A stretch of 64,000 nt of DNA from Acephala macrosclerotiorum (GCA_014904845.1 MU119411.1:34168-98167); one strand, 5' to 3'. Positions 1 through 12,301 are shown, counted from the stretch's first letter. The notes: generated by a model not told the origin, from the letters alone. A program made the numbers and translations.

Positions 1-973
1 TTGTTTTCTGTTAGTTTCGTTCTGTTGTATGGTGTTTAGGTGGTGAGGAAGAAAGGGGGGCGTACAATTCAAGCGTAACTCTCTTCAAAGTCTTGCTTGC
101 GCTTTCCATCACTTTCTTTCCAGTGAAAGTCGAGCCTGTGAAAGAGATCTTGTCGATGCCGGGGTGGGAGGTGATCCAAGGGCCGAGATTGTCGTCTCCG
201 CTCAAGCATTGGACGACACCCGGTGGGAAGAATTGCTGAGCGAGTTCGGCGAGCTTGAGGTCGCAGTATGGTGTGAAGGGACTTGTTTTGTCAGCTGCTT
301 AACTTCGATCTTGCGGGATGTTTTTGAGGAACTCACGAAGGCTTCACGATAATGACATTCCCGGTCAGGACTGCGGGAGCGATCTTTCCGCATGCAAGTT
401 GAATGGGGAAGTTCCATGGCACGATCGCTCCTACGACACCAAGTGGTGTGTATCGAGTGATGACCTTGCGATCCTCGTTGTCCTCAATCACTTCCTCTGG
501 CATATCCAAGTTCGCAATTCCTTTGAGCCAGACGACTCCCGCATCCACTTCATTTCGTGCGAACATGAGCTATATTCTATCGTCAGCCCTCAAATTCCTC
601 TCCTGTCGATCTCTGAAGGTTTATGAATAGAACATACGGGCTTCCCCTGCTCCATAGTCAACAACTGCGCAAAATCCTCCTCCTGAGCCTTCAACGCATC
701 TGCAAACTTCAAAAGAGCATCTCTTCTCTCCTGAACACTCGTCTTCTTCCATTTCTGGAACGCAGCTCGTCCTGCCTCAACAGCAGTGTCGAGATCTTTC
801 TGCGTAGCGACGGGAACCGGAGGATTGGCCTTCTTGGTTGCGGGATTGACGCCATGTCTGGTTGCTCCGTCTGAAGCCGGGACGAGTTTGCCGTTTATGA
901 CATTGTTGAAGGTTTTGAAGTCGAGCTTGGTGCCGTTTGAGTGGCCATTTGTGTTTGTTGCTGAGGGTGCCAT
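1..973 (-). CDS. Aldehyde dehydrogenase, N-terminal part (runs off left edge)
   Basis: NAD(P)-dependent oxidation of an aldehyde to the acid; substrate not determinable. Exons by eye: 973-638, 569-337 and 281-66, with introns 637-570 and 336-282 and a third beginning at 65 (donor GTACGC). The protein starts [14 protein letters not shown], with no clear targeting signal. Family landmarks in order: [18 protein letters not shown], the NWFPW-like segment [34 protein letters not shown], the cofactor-binding turn [13 protein letters not shown] and the conserved RVTLEL. The catalytic Cys and Glu lie beyond the window, so about the first 260 residues of a roughly 480-500 residue enzyme are seen. It is divergent from the bZIP gene across about 1.16 kb. 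Family assignment is secure; subclass is not. Confidence 0.9.
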
Positions 974-2137
974 GTTGTGTATCTTCTTTGGGTTAAGATT
1001 ATGTTTTGGAGGAGAGAAAAGCTATGAGGGAGACGTGGATGAGTTTTGGGGAAGGTTAAAATTGGAGAAGTACTCGACGAGGAGATTGAGGTCGGCGATA
1101 AGGGGAGGGGTTATTTTAGTGCGAGACGTCGTGTAACCCATAGCTGTCCACCACTGACACGAAAGCTCGACGTACTACTGACGAGACAATGTGGAGGACC
1201 AAGACCCGACACACGCATAGTGACATCGTTGAGTCGACTGGATCTTGGCTACGTTTCGCTGACTCGAGTGAGTTGACATAGACCCAGTTAGGTAGGACAA
1301 GTATATATGGTTGGGGCATCTTATTGGATATTTTACGATGTGCAACTATATTCTTCTGAGCTGCGAGTTTTGATAGGAGGATTGACAAGTGCTAACAGTG
1401 CTGTACTTGGTATTAACGCATGAAGAGCAAGTCCTACCGTTTGAAGCACCGTTCTACAACTTTCGAAATTGTTCATAGTTTCTGACGGTTACAAGCTTGC
1501 CTGTAACTTAGTATTGTATCTTATTCCACATCGCCAATTGACTCGAATCTGTGTTTCTTCTCCAAGCTCGATCATTGCCGCGGCTGTCTGCCGGGTTGGG
1601 CTAGGAAGGCCACAACCGAGGCCAGATGCGGGGTTCCCCAGATTTTCAGATCGACAGCCATGATTTCCACGGTTAAGCGTTACATACAAATCGATGACCA
1701 AGCCACACTATGGTATACGAATGATACGAGTAACACATTCGGATTCCGGAATCTCGGCCGTGGAGATGATTCCGCTGTCTTGTGCCACAATGCGGCGCAT
1801 GTCACGTGGGACTGGTGGGTTATGGAGTTGAATCCATGAACACGGAAGGTATCCCGAGCAACCACTAGGAATATCCAAGTGCATGCATTAGGATATCTGG
1901 TTCTGATGCACTTGATAGATCTTTGGGAACTTTCAAGCAGTTGATTCGTTCTTGAGGTCTTTACTCAACCCCACTCTCCCTTTCCCCAGCTGTTGTGCTC
2001 AGTTAAGTACCCCGCATAGACATCGCAACCAGATTTCCCCAACCTTTCTATCGCTGCTAATTCTTACTATCCTTTTTCTTTGACACGGTCGTCTTCTGTC
2101 AAACTTGAGCCTCTGCAGATCATCCTTACGTTACATC
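974..2137. other. Divergent intergenic region, ALDH / bZIP
   Basis: Gene-free stretch of about 1.16 kb holding the promoters of the two divergent neighbours. Pyrimidine-rich tracts precede the bZIP start (about 1965-2100). I see no RNA gene, repeat or convincing reading frame. Confidence 0.5.
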
Positions 2138-3642
2138 ATGTCGTCTTCCTTTTCTACCACTACTTTCTCCAAAGTACCCTGTGATGGCAGAATCAAACCA
2201 AGAAGAGACTCGAACAGCAGTCAGACAGCCAAGAAGCGTGAGCTCGATAGGATAGCACAGAAGAAGAGTCGAGAAAGGGCTAGAAATCGCATGCTAGAGT
2301 TGGAAGAGAAGTTGGAGAGACTGCAAAGTGATGACAAGCAGAGACAGATTGCAGACTTACTGAGGGTGGTGGATGAGTTGAGGAGGGAGAATGAGAGATT
2401 GCAGGAAACTCTGGACAAAATTAGAGGTTTGATCGGCCGCTCTGGCGACTCTGGTACGCTGTACCTATGACAAACTTCAGGTCTAAAGCTAATGTCGAGA
2501 AGCGAACACTCGCTATCACCTCCACGGCGGTAGTCCTCCAAACCATTCAGATGAGAACCAACAGCAACAGCAAGATTCTCTTACAATTCTATCTTCCAAT
2601 GAAACTCCGAACTGGTGGGACGTTGCGACGAGCAGCGAGTCCCCAGAAGCAATGAAGATAGAGGACAATCCACTCCCTCCTCCGCTCGTTCCAGAAACAT
2701 CAACCGCAAGGCTCGAGCTGGGGCTCCAAACTCGCTCACTTACAAGCCAATTTCCAACATTTGATTTCACTACATTGACTGGACTCACCTCGTTTCAATC
2801 CTCCCTCATGTGTGGCACTCCAGGTCAACCCAGCCTCAGCACCTCGAAAGTTGTTCCTGATATCGACAAATGGTCTACGTCAAACAACGCGTTCATCTTC
2901 GGAATTAACAGTGGGAAGAAGGGCGGCTTCGACCCCAGCATCACGAGTTCCCCGGCAGCCTACAAAGCGATTCTATGGGGATGTGATGAGGCGGAAGAGA
3001 AGGAGAGAGCGCATCCATTCTGGTTCTCGCTTCGGCAGGTGGATGAAAAGGTCTTCGGAAATTGGACTTCTAAAGCACAGAAGGTTGCCATGATGTTTGT
3101 TACTCACAGGATGCTATTGGTATGCATTCTGCACTGAGAGGGCAATGGAATAGCTGATGAAGGATAGTACAAAACGAACCCGTGCAAGGAGACGCTCGAG
3201 AGGGTGCCAAACTTCTTGCGACCTCGACCGAGTCAAGAGACAATTCAACATCCAGCCGTCATTGACTTTCTCATATGGTCAGTCTCTAGCGCAATCACGC
3301 AGTTCTCTTGTTATCGCTAACACCAACCACAGGCCAGGACTCCGTGATCGTCTCGTCTTCAGCCACAAACACTACACATCCACAGGAGACTTCTCCGCTG
3401 CATTTTGTGAACACCTCCACTTCAATTGGCCATTTTCAGACGACGACATCTTGATTTTCGATTCCGAGACAGGAACACACAAGCTGAGTTCTCTGTTTAA
3501 GAAGTATGCGCTTGATCTGAAGAATTGGACGATGAATGAGGGGTTCTTTGAGAAGTTTGTTGAGATGAAGTACGATATCCCAGCGACAAGATGTGAGAAT
3601 GGGCTGGAGAAGTTGTTCGATTATATGCCTATGACTGCATGA
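2138..3642 (+). CDS. bZIP transcription factor with DUF3425-type C-terminus
   Basis: Predicted nuclear DNA-binding regulator of about 450 residues. Exons: 2138-2453, 2503-3119, 3168-3277 and 3333-3642 (1353 nt). The basic region (KKRELDRIAQKKSRERARNR, about residues 31-50) runs into a leucine-zipper coiled coil to about residue 98. A Gln- and Pro-rich linker follows. The C-terminal half carries the fungal DUF3425 pattern: a segment RPRPSQETIQHPAVIDFLIW split by an intron before PGLRDRLV, then an acidic tail region. The start at 2138 is the first ATG in frame; an upstream TTG is not used. It is divergent from the aldehyde dehydrogenase and may regulate local genes, but that is inference only. 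Targets are unknown. Confidence 0.85.
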
Positions 3643-3827
3643 GGCTTCTTGACATAGGATTCAACAAGGCCCTAATGGGGCGCCCGTAATCTGCTTTCTA
3701 GCCCGGTCGTCGATTTCGGTGAGGTCGCTTTAGCCCTTCTTTCTCCCTGGTCATGTGGAGGTACAAGGCCTTCCCTTCGGTCATCTTCCACTCCAACCCT
3801 CTTCATTGCCTAACACTAAGTCTCGGA

Positions 3828-4511
3828 TCACAATCTCGTCCTTCTGTTCTTCTCGGTCCTCGGTTTCCTCGCCTTAAACAACAACACCACCCCCTCAACT
3901 CTACACTCCACATCCTCGAAGTTCTCCTTCAGCGCATCCTCAAACACCTTCCTACTATCCAACAGATTCCCAAAAAAGCCCTTCTTGCTGTACAAGTTCA
4001 TTAAATATTGTCCAAACGCATTCTGCTCCACCCCCTGTCCCAGAATCGTGCTCCCAAACAAAACCCCCTTCTCACTCAAACATCCTCTCAGATTCTTAAA
4101 CAGTGCGGCCTTTCTCTCCGGAGGCCCAGGCATACAATGCAACAAATAACACAAACTCACACTCTCAAACCTCTCCCCATCCTTAACTGGCAACGGCTCA
4201 AAAGCATCATGCAACAACATCTTCGCCCTCCCTCCAATCCTCCGATTCGCAGCCTCCAAAGAGTTCCGATTCAGGTCCACAAGTGTGATTTGATGCTCGG
4301 ACGTCAAGTTGGCGTGTGCGAGGTAATACCCTGTTCCGACACCGATGTCGAGGTGTTTCTTGCTAATGTTTTTGTTGAAGAATGGGATGAGGATGGTGTC
4401 GGTGGGGCGGCGCCATGCGTAGTGGTTGGAGACGTACAGGACCCAGAAATCGTAGATCAGGAGGACAAGGCGGGAGTAGATTGCTGCTCCTGGGGCGGGG
4501 TCTTGGGCCAT
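3828..4511 (-). CDS. Class I SAM-dependent methyltransferase
   Basis: Intronless, 227 residues. The Rossmann methyltransferase glycine motif is LDIGVGTGYYL (from residue 54), followed by an acidic strand end (ITLVDLN), then a post-II segment FESVSLCYLLHCM and the helix PERKAALFKNL typical of small-molecule methyltransferases. A hydrophobic stretch near the N-terminus (residues 14-27) may be a membrane or substrate-entry helix. There is no SET or RNA-binding domain. Small stand-alone methyltransferases of this shape often sit in secondary-metabolite loci. Neighbours here are a bZIP gene, a GNAT remnant and a DUF4188 gene, so a metabolic role is plausible but unproven. The substrate cannot be read from sequence. 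Confidence 0.8.
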   Translation of the reverse strand: MAQDPAPGAAIYSRLVLLIYDFWVLYVSNHYAWRRPTDTILIPFFNKNISKKHLDIGVGTGYYLAHANLTSEHQITLVDLNRNSLEAANRRIGGRAKMLLHDAFEPLPVKDGERFESVSLCYLLHCMPGPPERKAALFKNLRGCLSEKGVLFGSTILGQGVEQNAFGQYLMNLYSKKGFFGNLLDSRKVFEDALKENFEDVECRVEGVVLLFKARKPRTEKNRRTRL

Positions 4512-5598
4512 CGTTCTTCGGGCTTTCGAGGTTGAACTCGCTGGCTGAGCGATTTGTTTGCTCCAGAAATTCGACGGATGTATAGATTGAGCGAGACGTC
4601 CGGATGTGAGCCTAGGTTTATGGTTTGGTGTGGGGATGAAGGAAATGAATCTGACTTATGCGAGGAATGGACCCAGTATGCGCATCGAGATTGCTGTTTT
4701 GGGAATAGAGAAAGAGCGAAGGAGGGAGGAGTGGGATCTTTATGTTAAAATTCGAGTTGAAAGCTATTTTCTCGGTGTATCTATAATTTTTTTTTATGTA
4801 GCTGAATCCACTAAATAAACCATCGTCATCGAGATGCGCCTCTTATTCCGCGGGGCATTTTACTGCGATGCTCGGGCCACTTTGCCAATCACAGTTGCAG
4901 CACTGCGCAGATTCACCGTAATCAGAAACCTTATTCAAAAGGTCTAGAGTTATGAAAAGAACTAAGTTGGCATATCGCAAATTATCAACCCCCGGATCCG
5001 TAGTCAGTCAATTAACCTCCCGTGGCTTTCTGGGTCTGAGCCGAGACGGAGAAATGCTCGTTGATTGACTCATTTCGTGAAGTTTTAGTTGAACTCATCC
5101 TCGAGACTCGATCTCAGTGAGGGAATTTGCAAGCGTCCAATTGATGGCTACCTGATTCGTCTGAAAGATGGACCCCCGATATACGAAAGCTGCATCAGGT
5201 TACCATTTTCCACATTTGACGAGCGCGCCCCTGAAAAGACGCGAATGGACCCCCTTTTTGGGTGGTGGGGGCGGGTCATGGTTCCTAATCTTACGAACAC
5301 GCCAATCCCCTCTCCAAATTCCCATCGGTGATCTCAAGTTTAAGCTTATTTGATACGAATACTCAGATAGTGAAGCTCTAAAGTGCGATACTAGCTCTTT
5401 CACTGGCCGAGCTTACGAGCAAGAGCTGAGTAAGACTCGGTAACGCTACAATTATTTCACCGCAACCGCACCACATCTCCCTCAGTTCATCTCTGAATAG
5501 TGCCTTCGTACCCGCTCCTTCTTCCACTACAAGTAGAAACTCAAAGCCTTAATTTTCTCAGCTCACTCAGTCCCGCTATTGCGGCTCAAACCTGCTCG
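4512..5598. other. Intergenic region without a recognised gene
   Basis: About 1.1 kb. It contains a C/G-tract foldback near 5246-5276 (C-run, T5, G-runs) and an imperfect inverted repeat AGCTCTT...AAGAGCT near 5393-5427. The reading frames are short and show no family signal. Confidence 0.4.
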
Positions 5599-6339
5599 CC
5601 ATGGATCCCCTCCTCGCCTCTTCCTACTCATCAGCCCAGCCGAAGAAGCCGACATCCCAGCCCTAGCAAAAACACTCACCCAATCCCACCTCTCCGAAGC
5701 AATAATGCCCTGCTTCTTCCCCGACTGGCCTCTTCTCGATACAATCATCCCCTATATGAAAGCTCGCCTAGCTAGAAAATTCGCCGAACCACGTTCCACT
5801 TTCTACACAGCAATCGATGGTTCTTCAGGCGAGATCTTGGGAAAGTTCTGTATGACGCTAGAGACGGGAGAAGAGGTGGTGGATAGGAAGATGACAAATC
5901 TCGGGGGTGACTTCAAACCGCCACCGGGGTTTAATTGGGGATTTTCTGGGGAGGTGATTGCGGGGTTGAAGAAGTTGGATGAGTTTATGATTGGGAAGAG
6001 ACACTACAACATGGTTGTCCCTCTCTATTTGATCAAGACTTTGATCTGAGCTGACAGCATGAAGTGATGTCTTCTTTAGCAGTGTATCCAGAGCATCACG
6101 AGAAAGGACACGGAGCCAAGCTTACGGAGCGCTGCTAAGAGATTGCTGATAAAGAGGGATTTCCGATCTACTTAAATGCCTTTCCTGGTGCGCATCATTT
6201 GCACTTGAAGTGGGGGTATGAGGATGTGGAGAAGTATGATGTGGATTTGAATACGCAAGGTGAGCCGTACAGAGGGTTTGGCATTTACAGGCCTTGCTCA
6301 ATGATTCGATACCCGAAGACGAAAGACACCACAAGTTGA
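5599..6339 (+). pseudogene. GNAT-family N-acetyltransferase, degraded
   Basis: The reading pattern is that of a fungal GNAT acetyltransferase: AEEADIPALAKTL, then FYTAIDGSSGEILGKF, then after an intron (about 6013-6077) AVYPEHHEKGHGAKLTERC, the acetyl-CoA-binding loop region, and a C-terminal GFGIYRPCSMIRY. Two lesions are visible. The only plausible start ATG (5599) is in a different frame from the conserved N-terminal part, which implies an indel near 5600-5625. An in-frame TAA sits at 6136-6138, inside the helix after the CoA loop. A CAA to TAA change would be the RIP-type transition. The end at 6339 is the next stop in frame. It is convergent with the DUF4188 gene, 114 bp away. Probably non-functional; an unusual start or a sequencing error remains possible. 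Confidence 0.65.
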
Positions 6340-6453
6340 CAAAGAGGAGTCCCTGAGGACTGAAAATGAAGGGCATACAGCTTATATACCGATATTTATT
6401 AGAAGATAGACAATAGAAGAAGGGTAGGGCCTCCTCTTTTTGAGAGAGATCAA

Positions 6454-7500
6454 TCAGGCGGATCCTTCACGTGACCAAAGCCAGCTCCCATTTCCTCCCT
6501 TTACATTCCCCATCCTCTGCGAATGATTCTTGAGAGTCTTGTTTGCATCCATGAGAGGACACAACCACTTCCTCTCCACACCCGCAGTCTTAATCGCATG
6601 CTGCGTTGCACCTATACTGACAGTCAGTTACATCCTCACTCAACCTACCACGCTATTCATCATGGACGACCTACCAAAATCATAAGGCTTCGAATTAACA
6701 TAAATATTCTCCCAATTTCCCGCAGGAACACTATAAATCTCATGCCCAATCGTAATACAATCCGTCTTCCCCGTTCCCTGAATCCCATTCCACCACTCCC
6801 ACCCCTCTCTATGCACCTTCCCATGTGCCCATTTCTGGACATGCTCAACGGATCTGAAATACATGACGGAAAGGAGGTTCCCTTGTTTAGTCACGTCGTT
6901 CGCGTTGTAGTCTGAATAGCCTAGGAAGCCGTATTCCTCGGCGTGGGTTTCGAGGTCCCGGTACATGGCTCGGGCGTGGGCGCTGACGGTGCGGTAGGTT
7001 GGGTAGAAGAGTCCCAGGGGACTGGAGCATTGTCAGCGGAGGACGAGGGAGGTAGGGAGGAATGAACAGTACTGGTTGCACTTATTGGTCAAGAGAACGA
7101 TGCACATTCCTTCGCCACCGACAGGCTCACCAGCTTGTCTGATCATGGTTCCATTCTTGGGAGGAAAGAGAGCCGTCTGACGTCCCAGCCGGACATTTTG
7201 CATCTGGGGATTCTCCACGACCCTGTAGATTTTCAATACTAGTCTCGTGAGCTTGAAGATGGCCAAGCCAAATGTCGGGACGAGGACGTATATGACAGGC
7301 AATGAAGTAGAGATGATGACAATTGCTTGAAGTAACGAGCCCATGAGCAGCCAGTCCGCAATTGTGAAGTTTGCTCTTATTCGAGTGTGGCCTTGGGTGG
7401 TGAGGAGGGGGTGTATGTTCGTGTATCCATCTCTGAAACCTTTGATGGCTTGTGACAATGGCTTCTGGGCCTTGGGCTCGTAAAGCGGTTTGAGATCCAT
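6454..7500 (-). CDS. DUF4188 monooxygenase-like protein
   Basis: Predicted 310 residues. Exons: 7500-7073, 7021-6675 and 6611-6454 (933 nt). It matches the fungal DUF4188 family, whose named relative is the fumagillin-cluster monooxygenase af470. The N-terminal region holds two adjacent hydrophobic segments (about residues 48-85). The family core follows: GEGMCIVLLTNKCN, PLGLFYP, EEYGFLGYSDYNAND, YFRSVEHVQKWAHG, REGWEWWN, IGHEIYSVPAGNWENIYVN, then GATQ at the last exon. The frame is continuous across both introns and all expected blocks are present, so the gene looks intact. The family fold is ABM-like; the reaction is unknown here. It is probably membrane-associated. Confidence 0.85.
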
Positions 7501-8343
7501 CGTGGCGAGATTTATTAATCAGTGTCTGCAGCGACCTGTTGAAGAAAGCTGTGGCTCGATGGACTTGCCTCGCAAGAGAGGGAGGAATGACAATCGGGAA
7601 AGAGCTTTTGTTATGGCAGCTGGTTCGGTGGCTTTTACTGAATATAGCACTTGCTCCGCCACTCTTTTCTGAATCTGACAAGTCCAGCTAGAAGCATGTC
7701 ATAGAGAAACACATCGGTGAGGGCCAAAACCGAGGGGTTATCCAGCGATCGCTAAAGCCAATAGCAACACTATTCGCGATCCCGAAGGGTATGTAACAGA
7801 AAACATCTCATGTATGAGATAGAGTACGTTCAACAATTAAATAATGACGCCTGATGCTGGGTTCGGCGCGATATTTCTGGTGATGAGAACTCGCCGAAGC
7901 CGAAGCTCATTGTCATCACTACTCGAAAAGGCACTCCTCTGAAGACTGATCAACGGGATATTTGTGAATATGGGAGAAATGTCTCTTTACGAGGCGCTTG
8001 AGCATCATGTATTGACGGTTCGCAGTCCTATTTGATCAGAAGAGAAGGAATGGGAAGTGATCGTGAGGCAAAGGCAACGGTGAAAACGCACCGACCATTT
8101 TTCAGTGGCGTGCCCTGTAATTTTAGGGCTCGAACACTGAAAGAAGGCCCCAAACTCCAGCGTCAGACCTGCCAGCGCGTTCAACACCCTTCAACGCCAG
8201 GCGTATCACAAATCGACTGTGTGAGAGTCGCGCGGAACTTCCACGAGCTTTCCTCAAATCATCCAACTCTCTCTTGGACAGCATCTTGAATGATCCAGAC
8301 TTTTGGACACGAAAGCTCCTCATCTGAGCCGGCGTCCATCTCT
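7501..8343. other. Intergenic region without a recognised gene
   Basis: About 0.84 kb upstream of the DUF4188 gene. Short frames on both strands show no domain signature and no tRNA-like cloverleaf was found. It presumably contains the DUF4188 promoter. Confidence 0.4.
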
Positions 8344-8957
8344 CTACTCAGATATCAGCCGAAATGCACAATACCTTGGGATGGGAAGTGGATCGAACCC
8401 GCTAAAGAAAGGATTGCTCCAGCCCAGCAATTTACTCACGAAGCTCGAATTGCCAAAAATCACAATCTCAACCGGTGGACTATTTTTGAAATTCCTAGCC
8501 TCTTTGCATATTTCCGTAAAGTAGAATTTGAGGTAGTCGATTCCCCCAGCCGACATGTTTTGCGATCCATCAACTATCGAGAGCTTCACCATAATCTCTC
8601 GGAACCATAGACGTATTTACCAAGTATATAAACTCATCAAACCTTTCATCCATTTCCTCGTCCTTTTCGTCATGCTCATCACAGTTGCTCCCACCACGCA
8701 CCCTTCTTAATATGCTCAAAGTGGGACCTGTAGATCCAGCATTCGACCCCATGCTCTGAAGCTTCGGAGGATGAAGCGTTCAGCACCACAGCTCTTCGTG
8801 ATTTTGCTTTCGGCTTCGTAGGTGCCGGCGCTGCCTTCGACGTTGAATGCTTCATCTTGACGTCCTTCTTTCTTGAAGTGGGAGGAGCTTTTTTGGCGGC
8901 TTCTTGCTCAATCTCTTTCCCCTTGTAAGATCGAGTACTGCATCGCAAGGGGGCCAT
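8344..8957 (-). CDS. Possible small gene, unrecognised (weak)
   Basis: An ATG at 8957 opens a 92-codon Lys/Ala/Pro-rich basic frame (MAPLRCSTRSYKGKEIEQEA...). It overlaps a second frame with an acidic stretch (HDEKDEEMDERFDEF) and a third (8592-8344) reading SIVDGSQNMSAGGIDYLKFY. Joining them would need two small introns. A 45-nt candidate lies around 8710-8670, but its splice signals are poor. I recognise no domain. It could be a decayed gene or chance open frames. Confidence 0.25.
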
Positions 8958-10054
8958 TTCGTCATATGACGAGCTTAATTCTCAGTACACAGAACGATAT
9001 TGTCCCTCATCTCAAAAATTCGAGCTCTTTGTACATTTCGAACTGGTGCAATCATAACGCAAGCGTCTCGTTCCTTGTTCCTACATCTGACAACAAGAAA
9101 ATAAATACGGGACAAAGGATAATCTCGTACGAAGAGAGGTACAATGTTGACAAAGCTCCTTTGCCTCCGTTGTTATTATGATATTAGGACGTGGTCTGAA
9201 AATCTCCCAGGTGCCCAGCCACCGCGACTTTCGGTGAACGGCATCCCAAACATGCTCATCGCGAATATCAGGAATATTATTGATGCGGCAGATTGAGGAA
9301 CATACAAGACAAGAGCAACGATCAAGGAGAATAAAGACTTGTACAGCATTCGTTCCGCGACCTTGAAAACTTTGTAAAAGAGATGGGTATGTGTAGAATG
9401 GAGAACAGGGTAGAAGAGCCTGAAAATGGCGAGATGGGGAGGTTGATTTTAGTGGCTCACGTGCTGAAGGGCCTCGAAACATGCACCAAAATTCTCCGAC
9501 CAACAATTTCGACTACCCCCACCATTTCATCAACTCTTCAGTCGATACAGCGTTTGGTATTACTGAAAGTTCAGTGCGCATGTCGCGCTTCTATTTGTGT
9601 TTGATTACGAAAATATCACATTAGTCAACGTGATGGAGGAAATGTTGAAAACTCCGGGGATATTTCTGACAGCACAGTCGCTGCATGTCAGCGCTCCAGG
9701 CTTTTTGGCTCCAGTTGCACTCGAAGGTGTCACCTGTCGAATCTATCAAGCCTTTCAAAAGTACTCTATTGTATTATTATTTATTGTATTTAGGTTCAGA
9801 TCGTGATCCTCTTAAATCCATGCCTCGGATTTATTTGCATTTGTGGTGGGATGAGTGTTGTTTGAGCCCTTTGCCTTAGCAGCGGTATTCTCGTCTTCGA
9901 GAATATGACCTGATTTTGACCTTATATCTGCGCCTGGCAGAGCCAAATGACGAGTGCGACCATCGCACCAACCCCCCATTACCTCGTTCAGAGCCTCAAG
10001 TATGGGAAGAATGCGACTGTAGATGGCGGCTCCCGGAGGTAGTTACTGCGTCGA
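8958..10054. other. Accessory intergenic stretch up to the hAT element
   Basis: About 1.1 kb of moderate base composition. A 141-codon minus-strand frame (9506-9081) has several Cys residues but no family pattern and no support from splice signals. Nothing else is recognised. Confidence 0.4.
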
Positions 10055-10062
10055 GGCATGAA

Positions 10063-12145
10063 CAGTGTTTTAATTAGTGTGCACTGCAGTGCCAAACTCA
10101 AACTTCAAACTAGAGTGCAAAAGAGCTGCACTATACTGTACTTCGTTCATTTAAGCTACATTGCAATGCACATTAGCGTATAATACAAAAATAAGACTAT
10201 TCGAATTTCTCTTTCTCAAACTTTTTTAGCTTTTCCTCTAATATCAATTGTAGTAATTGTAATTCTTTTTTAAGTTTTTTAATCTTATATTATAATTTTA
10301 AATATTTAAAAACTTTAATAATATTTATATTAAGTTTATTTTTAAAGTTCGAAATCAAGATTTTAATATTTAAAAAAAGTCTTTCGAAGTTAATTGATAT
10401 AATTAAAATATATAAAATATTCAATACTAGTTTATTAAAAATAAAATAATTTTTTTATTAGATTTTTTATTATTATTAAACTCGTAAATCGACGTCGAAA
10501 ATGCAATTTAAAGTATAATAACGAATATATTCGTTTTTTAAATTGGAAATTTATTATTATATTTTTATTTATATTATAAAATTATTTTTATTTTAAAATA
10601 CTAAAAAATTTTTAATTAAAAATAATATAAATTTATTTGAAATTTGAATTCAAAATAAAATTTGTAATATATATTAAATTTTTATTAAATTTATTATAAT
10701 ATTTATTTATTTTTATTTAATTTAAATTAAATATAATAAATAAATTTATATAATTTATATATTTATTATAAAATTATTCGTATTATAAAAGAATAAAATT
10801 TATTACTAAAAAAACGATATTTAAAATTAATATAATAAATTTTAAATTTAAAAATTAATATAATAAATTTTAAATTTAAAAATTCGTAAATATTTTAAAA
10901 TATATTTTAATTTTTATTTGAAAACTCGTTTTAATTTATAAAGTCTAAAAAATAGCGTTAAATATAAACTTTAATAATTTATTGATTAATATATAACGTA
11001 TTATAATATTATTATTAAAAGTATTATTTGTAATAATATAATTTAATTTGTTTTCAATTTTTTAATTTTTAATAAATTTTATTATAATAAAAATAATATT
11101 TTTTTTATTATAAGTTTTTTATAGTTTTTTTATAATTAATATAAACTTTTTTAAAATTTTATATTTAATAATATAATAAATAATAATACTAAAAATTAAT
11201 TTATTAATCGAAGAAATTTAAATATTGAATAAAAAATAAATTTTAATTTTGATATTAAAAAATTTAAATTTATTTTTATTTTTTTTAATTTCGAATTAAT
11301 AAAGTATTTAAACTCGAATTATATTATTATTATTTAAAAATTATCGATTAATATTTATATTTAAATAAATAAAAAAAACTTTAAAATTAAAATTTAAAAT
11401 TAAATTTAAAAGTAAATTATATTTATAAATTTTCATTTTTTTTAAAAGTTTTTAATAATAGTATTATTATTACTTAAAATATAATTTTATAAATAAAATT
11501 AATAATATTAAATTTTTTTTTTTCGATATTATAAAAGATTTTTTATATATTATTTATATTTTTTATAAATTTGTAAATATAATATATACGTTATTATCGT
11601 TTAATTTTCGATTTTTTTAAAGAGAGAAAAAATTATAAAAACTCGAAAGTTTTTATTAAAATAATATTAATAAAAAAAATATTCGATATTTATATAAAAA
11701 ATTTAAATTAATTAAAAAAAACGTTCTAATTAAAAGTAAATTTAATTTAGCGTTTCAAGAGTATTATAATAAGTAAAAATTATAAAAAATATTATTATTT
11801 TATTATACTAAAAAAATAATTATAATTTTAATTTAATGATAAAATTTTTATTATTAATTTTTTTAATTTATTTACGTAAAATTTAAAAATACTTTTACGA
11901 ATTATAATAATAAATTATTTAAAGATTAAATCTTTTAATTTTTTAAAAAAGTAGTATATTTTTAAAAATTTAATCGAGAAAGTGTAATTGCACTGTAGTT
12001 GCACTGTAGTGCACTTTTAACTATACCCTTTTAAACTGGGGTGCAAATGCTCTGTACCACACCAAGAAAGAAGGCATTTTGCACTGTATTAAGTACGTTG
12101 CACTAGGGTGCACACTGTACTTCGGTCGCACTAATGAAAACACTG
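10063..12145. mobile_element. hAT-type DNA transposon, RIP-degraded
   Basis: The element is 2083 bp. It begins CAGTGTTTTAATTAGTG and ends with the inverted match (reverse complement CAGTGTTTTCATTAGTG, 16 of 17 identical). It is flanked by a perfect 8-bp direct repeat GGCATGAA at 10055-10062 and 12146-12153. CAGTG termini with 8-bp target duplications are the hallmark of hAT elements. Many TGCACT/AGTGCA motifs crowd both subterminal regions (about 10078-10160 and 11985-12120), as expected for transposase-binding sites. The interior (about 10200-11990) is extremely AT-rich with stops in all frames, so no transposase is readable. Internal size would suit a short autonomous copy or a deletion derivative. 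Confidence 0.85.
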
Positions 12146-12301
12146 GGCATGAAGACCACTCGTTTTATATCAACGTGATCCAGCCTGCAGAGAAAATGCA
12201 GAGCCGGGTCGGTGTTGTTTCGAGCGACTCTACCTCGTTTGCTTCCCTTAAGATAGCTCTTCTTCTCAATTGACGATCTGGTATCTCACCATCCGTCTAC
12301 A

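Noticed and set aside
8380..8405. GGGTTCGATCC on the minus strand, like a tRNA T-arm
   Set aside because: No matching acceptor stem, D-arm or anticodon arm could be drawn around it.
9081..9506. 141-codon minus-strand frame with several Cys
   Set aside because: No recognisable zinc-finger spacing, domain or splice support.
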